Source: Hydrogenophaga crocea
Lineage (GTDB): Bacteria; Pseudomonadota; Gammaproteobacteria; Burkholderiales; Burkholderiaceae_C
Assembly (NCBI RefSeq): GCF_011388215.1
Contig: NZ_CP049989.1
Coordinates: forward strand, 2,852,001 to 2,916,000
Direction of reading: 5' to 3'
DNA length: 64,000 nt
Of this stretch, positions 37,702 through 46,793 are shown in pieces. Below the pieces are notes generated by a model. The model saw nothing but the letters and a program-made list of their open reading frames with translations, ran no database searches and was not told where the DNA came from. The position numbers and the translations under genes are program-made. The stretch's first letter is position 1. Each line of letters begins with the position of its first letter.

Positions 37702-39196
37702 GGGCGATCAGCTCCTGTTCGTTGAGTTGCGCGGCCGACAGCGTGGCCTGCAGCCGGCCCGCGCGCATCACCGCGACGCGGTGGCACAGGCCGATGAGTT
37801 CCATGAGTTCGGACGACACCACCACCACCGCGCGGCCTTCGTCGGCCAGGCGGCGGATCAGCGCGTAGATCTCGCGCTTGGCGCCGATGTCCACGCCGCG
37901 CGTGGGCTCGTCGAGCACCACCACGCGCGGTTCGGGGTGCAGCACGCGCGCGAGCGCGAGCTTTTGCTGGTTGCCGCCCGACAGCGAGCCCGCGGGCACC
38001 TCGAGCGAACCGCAGCGGATGCCGAAATCGCGCACCGCCTGCTGCAGCGCGCCGTGCTCGCTGGCGGGCCGCAGCCAGGGCCGCGCGTGGCGGTGCAAGG
38101 CCATGAGCGTGAGGTTCTCGCGCAGGCCCAGGCGCACATGCAGGCCGCGGCCCTTGCGGTCTTCGCTGAGGTAGGTGAGGCCGGCCTCGGCCGCTTCGCG
38201 CGGCGAGCGGGGCAGCAGCGCGCGGCCGGCGATCTGCACCGCGTCGGCGCGGCGCGGGCGCAGGCCCAGCAGGCCTTCGAACAGCTCGGTGCGGCCCGCG
38301 CCCACCAGGCCCGCGAAACCGAACACCTCGCCCGCGCGCACCTCGAAGTCCACGCCCTCGGCCCAGCCGGGCACGCTCAGGCCGCGCACCGACAGCAGCA
38401 CCGGCGCGCCCTCGGGCACGGGGGGGCGTGGCGGGTACAGGTCGGCGAGCTCGCGGCCTACCATCAGGTTCGCCATCTGCGCGCGCGTGAGCGAGGCCGT
38501 GGGCTGCTGCGCCACCACGCGGCCGTCGCGCATCACCACCACGGTCTCTGTGGCGCGCTCGACCTCGTCGAGCTTGTGCGAGATGAAGACGATGCACACG
38601 CCCTCGGCCTTGAGCCGCGCCACCAGCGCGAACAGCCGGCCGGTCTCGGCGGGCGTGAGCGTGGCCGTGGGTTCGTCCATCACGAGCACGCGCGCCTGGC
38701 GCGACAGCGCCTTCGCGATCTCCACCAGCTGGCGCTCGGCCACGATGAGTTCGCGCACCCGCGTGTCGGGGTCCACCTGGGGCAGGCCGACCTCGTCGAG
38801 CACGCGGCGCGCGGTGGCGCGCATGGCGGCGTCGTCGAGCCAGAGGCCGCGGCGCGGCTCGTGACCCAGAAAGATGTTCTGCGCCACCGTGAGGTCTTCG
38901 GCGAGGTTGAACTCCTGGTGGATCAGCACGATGCCCTGAGCCTCGGCAGCGCGCGGCCCGTCGAAGGCCACGGTGCGCCCATTCACCGCCAGGCTGCCCT
39001 CGCTCGGCGCCTCGTAGCCCGCAAGGATCTTCATGAGCGTGGACTTGCCCGCGCCGTTCTCGCCCAGCAGGCCGTAGACGTGGCCGGGCTCGAACGCCAG
39101 ATCGACCCCGTGCAGCACCTGCACCGGTCCGAAGCGCTTGACGATGCCGCGCAGCGACACCTGCACGCGCCCGGTCGCCGGCGCGCCGGCGCTCAC
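37682..39196 (-). CDS. sugar ABC transporter ATP-binding protein (RbsA/MglA-like, two ABC domains)
   Basis: 504 aa with two fused nucleotide-binding domains. The first has Walker [17 protein letters not shown] (about residues 40-55), signature [14 protein letters not shown] and Walker [12 protein letters not shown]. The second has a degenerate Walker A ([18 protein letters not shown], about 275-293) and signature [15 protein letters not shown] (about 400), with [15 protein letters not shown]. This asymmetry is normal for the family. The GTG at 39196 overlaps the ROK stop (GTGA). Confidence 0.93.
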   Translation of the reverse strand: MSAGAPATGRVQVSLRGIVKRFGPVQVLHGVDLAFEPGHVYGLLGENGAGKSTLMKILAGYEAPSEGSLAVNGRTVAFDGPRAAEAQGIVLIHQEFNLAEDLTVAQNIFLGHEPRRGLWLDDAAMRATARRVLDEVGLPQVDPDTRVRELIVAERQLVEIAKALSRQARVLVMDEPTATLTPAETGRLFALVARLKAEGVCIVFISHKLDEVERATETVVVMRDGRVVAQQPTASLTRAQMANLMVGRELADLYPPRPPVPEGAPVLLSVRGLSVPGWAEGVDFEVRAGEVFGFAGLVGAGRTELFEGLLGLRPRRADAVQIAGRALLPRSPREAAEAGLTYLSEDRKGRGLHVRLGLRENLTLMALHRHARPWLRPASEHGALQQAVRDFGIRCGSLEVPAGSLSGGNQQKLALARVLHPEPRVVVLDEPTRGVDIGAKREIYALIRRLADEGRAVVVVSSELMELIGLCHRVAVMRAGRLQATLSAAQLNEQELIAHATGTH

Positions 39197-40389
39197 GCGA
39201 CCTCCAGGCGGCGCAGGCTTTCCTGCATGGCGAGCACCGCCGCGCCGATCAGGCCGGCGCGTTCGCCCAGCGGCGTGTACTGGATCTCGAGGTGGCGGGT
39301 GGAAAGCGCGAGCGAGCGCTGGTACACGCTCTGGCGCACCGCCGCGAGAAACAGCGGCCCCACGCGCGTGATGCCACCGCCGATGAACACGTGCGAGGGG
39401 TTGAAGAAGTTCACCACCGAGGCGAGCATCTGCCCCACGTGCGCGCCCGCGCGCTGCACCGCCTGGGTGGCCGCCATGTCACCCGCGCGGCAGGCCTCGG
39501 CCACGTCCTGCAGGCGCAGCGCGCCGCGCTCGGCGATGAGCCGCGCCAGGCGGGGGCTCTGCCCGGCCTCGGCGGCTTCGGTGGCCATGCGCGCGATGGC
39601 CGGGCCCGCGGCCATGGCCTCGACGCAGCCCAGGTTGCCGCAGTGGCAGCGCGGGCCCTCGGGCACCACGCAGATGTGGCCCACATCGCCGGCCGAGCCG
39701 TTCGCGCCGCGGTAGACCTGCCCATGGCAGACCACGCCGCAACCGATGCCCGTGCCCACCTTGACCACGAGGAAGTTCTGCAGACCGCGCTGCATGCGCC
39801 ACAGCTCGCCCAGCGCCATCACGTTGACGTCGTTGTCCACGAAAACCGGCGCGCTGAAGTCGGTGGCGATGTCGTCGCGGATGGAATAGGCGTCCCAGGC
39901 GGGCATGAGCGGCGGGTTCACGAGCTGGCCGCTGTCGAAATCGACCGGGCCCGGCAGACCGATGCCGATGGCGATCACCTGGCGCGGCGGCACGCCGCAG
40001 CGGGCCAGCAGCTCGCGCATGAGGGTGCGGATGCGCGCGAGCATGGGCACGGGGCCATCGCGCACGTCGGCGGGCTCGCTGTGGTGGGCCAGCAGCGCCA
40101 GGTCGGGGCTCAGGACGCCGACCTCCAGCCCGGTGGCGCCGACGGCAACGCCGATCAGCACGCCCAGGCTGCGGCTCAGGCGCAGGGTTTCGGCGCGGCG
40201 GCCACCGGTGCTCATCTGCTCGCCGGTCTGCTCGAGCAGGCCCTGTTCGAGCAGCTCGGCCACGGCGGCATTCGCGCGGGTCTTGGAAAACGACGAGGCC
40301 GCGGCGAGCGCGTCGCGCGAAATGCCGCTGGCCCAGAACACGTGGTCCAGCAGCGTCTTCTCGCCGGTTTTGAGGCCTTTCAGGGTCAC
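39193..40389 (-). CDS. ROK family transcriptional regulator of the sugar operon
   Basis: 398 aa. I chose the GTG at 40389 because AGAGGAGA lies just upstream; the residues before it in frame are not conserved-looking. The N-terminal winged HTH (about 10-70: LDHVFWASGISRDALAAASS, KTRANAAVAELLEQGLLEQ) precedes a ROK sugar-kinase-fold domain: IGIGLPGPVDFDSGQLVNPP (about 140), VFVDNDVNVMALGE, GTGIGCGVV and the zinc motif CHCGNLGCVE (about 255). It is first in the operon and probably represses it until the sugar binds. Confidence 0.9.
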   Translation of the reverse strand: MTLKGLKTGEKTLLDHVFWASGISRDALAAASSFSKTRANAAVAELLEQGLLEQTGEQMSTGGRRAETLRLSRSLGVLIGVAVGATGLEVGVLSPDLALLAHHSEPADVRDGPVPMLARIRTLMRELLARCGVPPRQVIAIGIGLPGPVDFDSGQLVNPPLMPAWDAYSIRDDIATDFSAPVFVDNDVNVMALGELWRMQRGLQNFLVVKVGTGIGCGVVCHGQVYRGANGSAGDVGHICVVPEGPRCHCGNLGCVEAMAAGPAIARMATEAAEAGQSPRLARLIAERGALRLQDVAEACRAGDMAATQAVQRAGAHVGQMLASVVNFFNPSHVFIGGGITRVGPLFLAAVRQSVYQRSLALSTRHLEIQYTPLGERAGLIGAAVLAMQESLRRLEVA

Positions 40390-40441
40390 GCTTGTCTCCT
40401 CTGCCGGGCTCTGCGGCCGGGCATTGCGGGGGATGCTAGAA

Positions 40442-40489
40442 GGTCGATTTCGACCCGAACAGATCAAACTTCGACCCATTCCGGTTCAA
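40442..40489 (-). promoter_or_regulatory. candidate promoter and operator of the ROK operon
   Basis: On the minus strand GGGTCGAA occurs twice exactly 21 bases apart (40477-40470 and 40456-40449), i.e. two helical turns. The second copy is part of a palindrome GGTCGA-AA-TCGACC (40455-40442). A TTGAAC at 40489-40484 is a possible -35 and TGATCT at 40466-40461 a possible -10 with 17 bases between. The layout fits repression by the ROK protein encoded just downstream; binding is not shown. Confidence 0.5.
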
Positions 40490-40565
40490 AGCAGGGACCA
40501 GCTTAAACCCGGGGCAGCCACGGCCCGGTGGAACCCGCCCGCCCCGGCGCCACTCTCTGCCAGGC

Positions 40566-40895
40566 ATGAACACCCCCACCCTTCCCGCCGATGTGCACGT
40601 GCTCGTGCTGTGCGCCGACTGGTGCACGCAGTGCCGCGCCTTCACCGCCGTGGCCGACACGCTGGCCGGCCCGCGGCTGCGCTGGGTGGACATCGAGGAC
40701 GCGGGGCTCGACGCCGACGAACTCGGCATCACCGCCTTCCCGAGCGTGGCGGTCTTGCGGCCCGCCGGGGTGCTGCGCTACCTCGGGCCGGTGCGCGCGG
40801 ACCGCGAGGGTTTTCTGGCCCAGGTGGCGCAACTCAGCCGGCTCGACGAACGCGCCCCGCCCGCGGCGCTGCGGCCGCTGCTCAGCCCAGGCTGA
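40566..40895 (+). CDS. thioredoxin-family protein with CTQC active site
   Basis: 109 aa, no signal peptide, so cytoplasmic. The redox motif is CADWCTQCRAFTAVAD (about residues 17-31): a CxxC with Thr-Gln between the cysteines in place of the usual Gly-Pro. The cis-proline is in TAFPSVAVLRPAG (about 56-68). The C-terminal part is Pro/Arg-rich. Whether it reduces disulfides or has a dedicated partner is unknown. Its 3' end overlaps a convergent hypothetical gene by 14 bases. Confidence 0.85.
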   Translation: MNTPTLPADVHVLVLCADWCTQCRAFTAVADTLAGPRLRWVDIEDAGLDADELGITAFPSVAVLRPAGVLRYLGPVRADREGFLAQVAQLSRLDERAPPAALRPLLSPG

Positions 40896-41307
40896 GGCCG
40901 CTGTAGCGCCCGTGGTGCAGCAGCTCGCGCAGCCACACCAGGCGCGCGGCCGAGGCGATGTCGGTCGGCACCTGGCGGCCGGCCACCACGCTGCCCTGGG
41001 CGTGGTCGGCGAGCGCCGAGAACGCGCGCTCCACGGCATCGAGGTCGAGCGTGGCCTGGCCGGGCGCGATGGCCTCGAACAGGCTGGCCACGGCCATGTC
41101 CTGCAGCGCCAGCGGGCCACCGGCCCCGGGCAGGGGGCCCGCGGCCATGATCGCCTCTTCGACGTGCTCGATCGCGCGCTCGATCCCGAGCGCCGTGACG
41201 CGCCCGCCCGGAAAGTTGTGCGCCGCGAGCACCGCGTAGCCCGGCGTCAGCGCGGGCGCGTCGCCCACGCGGGTGGCCCGGGGTTCGAGACGCAGTGGCG
41301 TGCCCAT
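40882..41307 (-). CDS. hypothetical protein downstream of the DODA-type dioxygenase
   Basis: 141 aa from the ATG at 41307. It contains GYAVLAAHNFPGGRVTALGIE (split by function unknown) and then helical stretches (AIEHVEEAIMAAG, LDAVERAFSALADHA, ARLVWLRELLHHGRY). No signal peptide or membrane segment. It lies 13 bases downstream of the dioxygenase stop on the same strand, so the two are probably cotranscribed. I do not recognise the family. Confidence 0.65.
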   Translation of the reverse strand: MGTPLRLEPRATRVGDAPALTPGYAVLAAHNFPGGRVTALGIERAIEHVEEAIMAAGPLPGAGGPLALQDMAVASLFEAIAPGQATLDLDAVERAFSALADHAQGSVVAGRQVPTDIASAARLVWLRELLHHGRYSGLSLG

Positions 41308-41320
41308 GGCAGGCGCGCCC

Positions 41321-42112
41321 TCAGGCGCTCTCCACGGCGCCGAACACGTAGCCGTCCATGGCGAGCACACCGTGTTCGATGCCGCCTTCGATCACGCTCA
41401 CCGCGCGCTGCGGCGCGGCCGCGCCCGCGGCCACGAGCAAAGGCAGGAAGTGCTCGGTGGTGGGGTGGGCGCGCTGCGCATGCGGCGCGCGCGAGAGCGT
41501 GTGCAGCAGGCGCTCGTCGTCGCGCTGCAGCACGGCTTCGCGCACCCAGTCGCTGAACTCGCGCGCATAGGCGGCCTCGCGCGGATCGCCGGCGCGGAAT
41601 TCGTAGAGGTTGTGCGTGAGGCTGCCGCTGCCCACGATGAGCACGCCTTCGTCGGCCAGCGGCGCGAGCGCCTGGCCCAGGGCCCAGGCGCTGGCGCTGT
41701 CCAGCCGCGCGGGCAGCGAGACCTGGAACACCGGCACATCGGCCTCGGGGTAGAGGTGCATCAACGGCACCCAGGCGCCGTGGTCGAGGCCGCGCTGCGC
41801 GTCGCTGCGGGGCGACCAGCCGGCCGCGACAAGCAGATCGAACGCCCGCTGGGCCTCGGCGGGCGCGCCGCTCACCGGGTATTGCAGGCGGTAGAGCGCG
41901 GCCGGAAAACCGCCGAAGTCGTGCACGGTCTCGGGCCGGCTGGCGGTGCCCACCAGGGGCACGGTGCTCATCCAGTGTGGCGAGACGACCAGCACGGCGC
42001 GCGGGCGTGGCAGCGCGCGGCCCAGGGCCGCGAGCGCAGGGCCGGCGCGGCCCGGTTCGAGCGCAAAGGTGGGCGCGCCGTGGGAGATGAAGACGGTGGG
42101 CAGGCGGTTCAT
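41321..42112 (-). CDS. DODA-type (LigB-like) extradiol aromatic ring-opening dioxygenase
   Basis: 263-aa class III extradiol dioxygenase homologue. Metal-ligand histidines are visible in VFISHGAPTFAL (about residue 10), VVSPHWMS (about 43), GLDHGAWVPL (about 110) and HPTTEHFLPLL (about 215). Start at 42112 with AGGAG nine bases upstream. Relatives include YgiD and plant DOPA dioxygenase; many bacterial members lack a proven aromatic substrate. It is divergent from a LysR gene with a palindrome in the spacer, so it is probably that regulator's target. Confidence 0.9.
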   Translation of the reverse strand: MNRLPTVFISHGAPTFALEPGRAGPALAALGRALPRPRAVLVVSPHWMSTVPLVGTASRPETVHDFGGFPAALYRLQYPVSGAPAEAQRAFDLLVAAGWSPRSDAQRGLDHGAWVPLMHLYPEADVPVFQVSLPARLDSASAWALGQALAPLADEGVLIVGSGSLTHNLYEFRAGDPREAAYAREFSDWVREAVLQRDDERLLHTLSRAPHAQRAHPTTEHFLPLLVAAGAAAPQRAVSVIEGGIEHGVLAMDGYVFGAVESA

Positions 42113-42186
42113 GCGGGGCTCCTGTGAAGCGGGTGCGGCCGGGGCTCGCACCGAAGCCTCCACTGTAGGTATTGCGCCTCAGCAGA

Positions 42187-42225
42187 TAAACCGAGGTTTA
42201 GGTGACATACTGTTCCGATTTTCGG
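42187..42225. promoter_or_regulatory. candidate LysR sites in the dioxygenase/LysR spacer
   Basis: Two inverted repeats lie in the divergent spacer: TAAACC-GA-GGTTTA (42187-42200, perfect) and CCGA-TTT-TCGG (42215-42225). The region around the second has a T-N11-A form typical of LysR sites. AAAGGAG of the LysR gene follows at 42229-42235. Confidence 0.5.
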
Positions 42226-42240
42226 TACAAAGGAGCGCCC

Positions 42241-43152
42241 ATGGACCGCTTCCAGGAGATGCACGTGTTCGCGGCCGTGGTCGACGCGGGCAGCTTCGTG
42301 GCCGCGTCGGACGCGCTGGGGATGTCCAAGGCCGCGGTGTCGCGCCACGTGGCCGAACTCGAGCGCCGCCTGGGCGTGCGCCTGCTCCACCGCACCACGC
42401 GCCGGCTCTCGCTCACGGCCGAGGGCGAGACCTTCCACGCGCGTTGCAAGGCCGTGCTGGCCGAGGTGGACGAGGCCGAGGCCGAGATCACCGCGGGTGC
42501 GGGCGAGGCACGGGGCACGCTGCGCGTGAACGTGCCGTTCAGCTACGGCCAGCAGCGCCTGGCGCCGCTGTGGCCGCGCTTCATGGCGCGCCACCCGGCG
42601 CTGACGCTCGAGGTGACCCTGTCGGACCGCGTGGTGGATCTGGTGGACGAAGGCTTCGACCTCGCGGTGCGCATCGCGCAACTGCCCGCCTCCACGCTGA
42701 TCAGCCGCCGGCTCGCAGGCACCCGGCTGCTGCTGTGCGCTTCGCCCGGCTATGTGGCTGCGCGCGGTGCGCCGCAACACCCAGCCGATATCGCGCGGCA
42801 CGACTGCATCGCCTACACCTTGTTCTCCAGCGGCGACCTCTGGCACTTCGAAGGCCCGGACGGGCCCACGGCCGTGAAGGTGCAGGGCCGGCTGCGCAGC
42901 AACAACGGCGACACCTGCGTGCAGGCCGCGCTGCAGGGCCAGGGCCTGATCCTGCAGCCCTCGTTCCTGGTGGACCCGCACCTGCGCAGCGGCGCGCTGG
43001 TGGCGCTCATGCCGGGCTGGCACGCGGTCGAACTCGGCGTGTACGCGGTGTACCCGACGCGCCGCCACGTGGCGCCCAAGGTGCGGCTGCTGATCGACTT
43101 CCTGGCGCAGGCGCTGGACGCGAGCGACGGGCCGGCGCCGCCGCCGCGCTAG
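42241..43152 (+). CDS. LysR family transcriptional regulator next to the DODA dioxygenase
   Basis: 303 aa. Winged HTH at about residues 5-62 (MHVFAAVVDAGSFVAASDAL then KAAVSRHVAELERRLGVRLL and RTTRRLSLTAEGE), followed by the LysR effector-binding domain of the CrgA-like group. The start at 42241 is set by AAAGGAG just upstream. Its stop overlaps that of the convergent flavin monooxygenase gene. Probable regulator of the divergent dioxygenase. Confidence 0.92.
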   Translation: MDRFQEMHVFAAVVDAGSFVAASDALGMSKAAVSRHVAELERRLGVRLLHRTTRRLSLTAEGETFHARCKAVLAEVDEAEAEITAGAGEARGTLRVNVPFSYGQQRLAPLWPRFMARHPALTLEVTLSDRVVDLVDEGFDLAVRIAQLPASTLISRRLAGTRLLLCASPGYVAARGAPQHPADIARHDCIAYTLFSSGDLWHFEGPDGPTAVKVQGRLRSNNGDTCVQAALQGQGLILQPSFLVDPHLRSGALVALMPGWHAVELGVYAVYPTRRHVAPKVRLLIDFLAQALDASDGPAPPPR

Positions 43153-44813
43153 GGCGCCGGCGCGCGGGCCGTGACCTGCGCGAGCACCGCCCGCGCCGCG
43201 GCGGCGCTGTCGCCGCGCCAGGCCACGATCTGGTCGGGGCGGATCAGCGCGAGCGGCGCCTCATAGAGCGCGCGCAGCGACGGCTGCGGCAGGCGCAGCA
43301 CGCGCAGGTCCAGGCCCCATTCGCGGGCCACGGCCTCGAAGGCCCCGGTGTCGGGCGCGTCGGGCCCGAGTGCGAGCAGGGTCCATTCGGTGTGGAACAG
43401 ATCGAACAGCGAACGGCCGTCGTCGAGCCAGGCGTGTGGCGGGCGACCGCCCGGGCTCGCGGTGGGCACGTAAACGTTGGGCTCGTCGGGCGGCAAGGGC
43501 GCGCCGTCGCGCACGATCACGGGCGAGGCGTCGTAGCGGCCGCCGAAGGTCACGCCCGGAATGTTGAATTCGAGCCGCGCGTGCTGGTCGAGGTGGCGCC
43601 CCGCGGCGGCGCGCTCGGCCTCGCCGCGCGGCGAGTCTTCCTCGAGTTCGGGCCGCGCGGTGAACAGGCCCACCGAATCGGCGAAGCGGCGCGCGTAGGC
43701 GGTGTTGCGCTCGGCCAGCGGCCGGCGCTCGGCCTCGTAGCTGTCGAGCAGCGCATCGGGCGCCTGGCCGCGCAGCACACCCGCGAGCTTCCAGGCCAGG
43801 TTCACCGCGTCTTCGACCGCGGTGTTGTAGCCCAGGCCGCCCGTGGGCGTGAACAGGTGCGCGGCATCGCCCGCGATGAACACCCGCCCGCGCCGGAGGC
43901 GCTGCGCCACCAGCGCGTGTCCCGCGAGCCAGGTGCCCATGGACAGCACCTCGATGGGCACGGCCTCGCCCACCACCTCGGCGAACACGCGCTGCGCGTC
44001 GGCCTCGCTCCAGGCATCGGCGTCTTCGTCGGGCCGCAGCGCGGCGTGGAAGGCGTACTCGGCCACGCCGTCGACGCAGGCCATGAAGGCGCGGCGCTCG
44101 TGGTTCACCGAGACGTACATCCATGCGCGCTCGCGCGGCAGCACCTGCGCGAGCTGCGGCGAGCGCAGGTAGACCGCGAGCATGCGCCCGCCCATGAAGT
44201 CGCGCTGGATGCCGGTGACGCCACCCCACTCGATGCCGAGCTGGCGCCGCACGCCGCTGCGCGCGCCATCCGCGCCCACGAGAAAACGCGCGCGCACCGT
44301 TTCGGGCGCACCGCCATCGGCCGGGCGCAGCGTGGCGTGCACGTGCTCGCCGTCGTCGTGGAAGCTGTCGAGCGCGCAGCCGTAGCGCAGCGTGTTGACG
44401 GGCCAGGCCCGGGCGTGGCGCAGCAGCGTCTGCTCGACGAACTTCTGCGACACGCGGTGCGGCAGCTCGGCCGCGCTCCACGAGCCCGTGAGCGTCTTCA
44501 CCTGCTCGCGCGCCTGCGCCGCGGTGGGCAGGCGGATGCGCGCGAGCTCGTGGCGCGCGTAGCGCGTAAAGTAGGCGATGTCGGTCGGGTGATCGGCCGG
44601 CAGGCCCTGGGCACGCACCTCGTCGGCAAAGCCCAGGCGGCGGAAGTGCTCCATGGTGCGCGCCTGCGTGGCGTTGGCCTGCGGGTTGAAGGCCGTGCCG
44701 GGCTTGCTGTCGACCAGCAGGCAACGCACGCCGCGGCGGCCCAGCTCGTTGGCCAGCATCAGGCCGCAAGGGCCGCCGCCCGCGATCAGCACATCGAACA
44801 GATCGTCCGCCAT
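43149..44813 (-). CDS. FAD-dependent aromatic monooxygenase (PheA/TfdB-like)
   Basis: 554-aa class A flavoprotein hydroxylase. FAD-binding motif VLIAGGGPCGLMLANELGRR (about residues 8-27), the FAD/NAD motif ARFLVGADGARSGVRRQLG (about 175) and the ribityl motif VFIAGDAAHLFTPTGGLGYN (about 290-309). The C-terminal thioredoxin-like part expected for phenol-hydroxylase relatives is present (about 430-554). It is divergent from a MarR regulator (44892), with a palindrome in the spacer. Substrate unknown, probably a phenolic or hydroxylated aromatic acid. Confidence 0.9.
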   Translation of the reverse strand: MADDLFDVLIAGGGPCGLMLANELGRRGVRCLLVDSKPGTAFNPQANATQARTMEHFRRLGFADEVRAQGLPADHPTDIAYFTRYARHELARIRLPTAAQAREQVKTLTGSWSAAELPHRVSQKFVEQTLLRHARAWPVNTLRYGCALDSFHDDGEHVHATLRPADGGAPETVRARFLVGADGARSGVRRQLGIEWGGVTGIQRDFMGGRMLAVYLRSPQLAQVLPRERAWMYVSVNHERRAFMACVDGVAEYAFHAALRPDEDADAWSEADAQRVFAEVVGEAVPIEVLSMGTWLAGHALVAQRLRRGRVFIAGDAAHLFTPTGGLGYNTAVEDAVNLAWKLAGVLRGQAPDALLDSYEAERRPLAERNTAYARRFADSVGLFTARPELEEDSPRGEAERAAAGRHLDQHARLEFNIPGVTFGGRYDASPVIVRDGAPLPPDEPNVYVPTASPGGRPPHAWLDDGRSLFDLFHTEWTLLALGPDAPDTGAFEAVAREWGLDLRVLRLPQPSLRALYEAPLALIRPDQIVAWRGDSAAAARAVLAQVTARAPAP

Positions 44814-44844
44814 CCGTTATCTTTCAGCTTGAGTTCCGATTTAT

Positions 44845-44857
44845 TTAGGTTACCTAA
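44845..44857. promoter_or_regulatory. candidate MarR operator
   Basis: Palindrome TTAGGT-T-ACCTAA with perfect 6-base arms lies midway in the 78-base spacer between the divergent monooxygenase and MarR genes. MarR proteins typically bind such sites overlapping both promoters; CATAAT at 44859-44864 could be the regulator's -10. Confidence 0.55.
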
Positions 44858-44891
44858 GCATAATGCCGCCCGCATCCGGGTTAGCCCCAGC

Positions 44892-45359
44892 ATGAGCCCG
44901 CCCTCCGCCCCCGACGACGACTTCCGCTGGCGCCAGCACAACCCGGGCCGCGTGCTCGACAACGCGCTGCGCCGCTTCGAAGAGCGCGTGCTCGAGCTGT
45001 TGCGCGAGGCCGGCCAGACGCAGACCCGGCGCTCGCACGTGAACCTCACGCGCCACCTCGACCTGCACGGCACGCGCATCACCGAGCTCGCACGCCGCGC
45101 GGCCATGACCAACGCCGCCATGACCGAACTCATCGACCAGTGCGAGGCGCTGGGCCTGGTCGAGCGCCAGCCCGATCCCGCCGACAAGCGCGCGCGCGTG
45201 GTCTGTTTCACCGTGGCCGGCCTGGCCTGGCTCGACGCGTTCGGCCAGGCCGTGGCCGCGGCGCAGGCCGAGATGGCGGCCGAGATCGGCCAGGCCGGCA
45301 TGTCGGTCGTGCTCGGCGGCCTCGCGCGCTACGCGCAGGCGCGCGACGAAGGCGGCTGA
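44892..45359 (+). CDS. MarR family transcriptional regulator, divergent from the flavin monooxygenase
   Basis: 155 aa from the ATG at 44892. The winged HTH reads RITELARRAAMTNAAMTELI then QCEALGLVERQ and ADKRARVVCFT (about residues 58-110), flanked by dimerisation helices. Single gene; probable repressor of the divergent monooxygenase and of itself through the palindrome at 44845-44857. Confidence 0.9.
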   Translation: MSPPSAPDDDFRWRQHNPGRVLDNALRRFEERVLELLREAGQTQTRRSHVNLTRHLDLHGTRITELARRAAMTNAAMTELIDQCEALGLVERQPDPADKRARVVCFTVAGLAWLDAFGQAVAAAQAEMAAEIGQAGMSVVLGGLARYAQARDEGG

Positions 45360-45449
45360 GGCGCCCGCGCGCGGACGGGCCGATCCGCGATCGAATCATC
45401 ATGAACGGCCGCGCGGGAACGCGGTGGGCTCGGCTACAACCGGGCCCCC

Positions 45450-46793
45450 ATGAGCGCAGCGCCCCCCGACACCCGGCCAGCCCACCCGTCCCCGCAGGCC
45501 AACGAGCCCTGGCAGCGGCGCAGCCTCGCCGCGCTGTGGCACCCCTGCACGCAGATGGCGCGCGCCGCGCGCACGCCGCCGCTGCCCCTGCTGCGCGGCG
45601 AAGGGCCCTGGCTGTTCGACGCCGCGGGCCGGCGCTACTACGACGCCAACAGCTCGTGGTGGGTCAACCTCTTCGGCCACAGCGACGCCGGCCTCAACCT
45701 GGCGATCCGCAATCAGCTCGACCAGCTGCCGCACGCCATGCTCGCGGGCTGCACGCACCCGCCCGCGGTGCTGTTGGGCGAGAAGCTGTCGGCGCTCACG
45801 GGCGGTGCGCTGGGCCACTGTTTCTTCGCCAGCGACGGCGCCTCGGCCGTGGAGATTGCGCTCAAGATGAGCTTTCACAGCTGGCGCAACCGCGGCCTCA
45901 GCGGCAAGCGCGGCTTCGTCTGCCTGCGCAACGGCTACCACGGCGAGACCCTGGGCGCGCTCGCGGTGACCGACGTGGCGCTGTTTCGCGACGCCTACGA
46001 CCCGCTGCTGCTGCGCGCCCATGTGGTGGCCTCGCCCGACAGCCGCGCGGGCCCGGCGCAGGAGGCCGCGGCCTTGCGCGAGCTGGAACGGCTGCTGCAG
46101 CGCCGCCACGATCAGATCGCAGCCCTCATCGTCGAGCCGCTGGTGCAGTGCGCCGCGGGCATGGTGATGCACCGCCCCTCGTACCTGCGCGGCGTGCGCG
46201 CGCTGTGCAGCGCGCACGGCGTGCACCTGATCGCCGACGAGATCGCCGTGGGCTGCGGCCGCACCGGCAGCTTCTTCGCGTTCGAGCAGGCGCGCACCGA
46301 CTGGCCCGACTTCATCCTGCTGGCCAAGGGGCTGAGCGGCGGCACCCTGCCCTTGTCCGTGGTGCTCACCACCGACGAGGTCTACCGCAGCTTCTGGAGC
46401 GAAGACACCGCGCGCGGCTTCCTGCACTCGCATTCCTACACCGGCAACCCGCTGGCCTGCGCCGCCGCCAACGCGGTGCTCGACCGTTTCGCCCACGACG
46501 GCGTGCTGGAGCGCAACGCCGCCCAGGCCGCGCTGCTGGCAGAGGCATTCGCGGACTTTGCACAGCACCCGCGCGTGCGCCACCTGCGCCAGCAGGGCAG
46601 CATCCTGGCCTTCGACGTGGCCGATGCCGCGCCCGGTTTCGCCGAGCGCTTCCACCGGGCCGCGCGCGAGCGCGAGCTGCTGATCCGGCCCATCGGGTCC
46701 ACCGTGTACATGATGCCGCCCTACCTCATCGACCGGCCCGCCGCGGCCTTTCTGTCGGCCGCCGTGCGCGACACCCTGAACCATGTTGATTGA
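45450..46793 (+). CDS. bioA: adenosylmethionine-8-amino-7-oxononanoate aminotransferase
   Basis: 447-aa class III PLP aminotransferase that converts KAPA to DAPA in biotin synthesis with SAM as amino donor. Motifs: LWHPCTQMARAA (the BioA-type HPxTQ, about residue 30), YYDANSSWWVNLFGH (about 65), GYHGETLGALAVTD, HLIADEIAVGCGRTGSFFAF (about 255-275) and the PLP lysine in LLAKGLSGGTLPLS (about 292). First gene of bioA-bioF-bioD; its end overlaps bioF by 11 bases. Confidence 0.95.
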   Translation: MSAAPPDTRPAHPSPQANEPWQRRSLAALWHPCTQMARAARTPPLPLLRGEGPWLFDAAGRRYYDANSSWWVNLFGHSDAGLNLAIRNQLDQLPHAMLAGCTHPPAVLLGEKLSALTGGALGHCFFASDGASAVEIALKMSFHSWRNRGLSGKRGFVCLRNGYHGETLGALAVTDVALFRDAYDPLLLRAHVVASPDSRAGPAQEAAALRELERLLQRRHDQIAALIVEPLVQCAAGMVMHRPSYLRGVRALCSAHGVHLIADEIAVGCGRTGSFFAFEQARTDWPDFILLAKGLSGGTLPLSVVLTTDEVYRSFWSEDTARGFLHSHSYTGNPLACAAANAVLDRFAHDGVLERNAAQAALLAEAFADFAQHPRVRHLRQQGSILAFDVADAAPGFAERFHRAARERELLIRPIGSTVYMMPPYLIDRPAAAFLSAAVRDTLNHVD

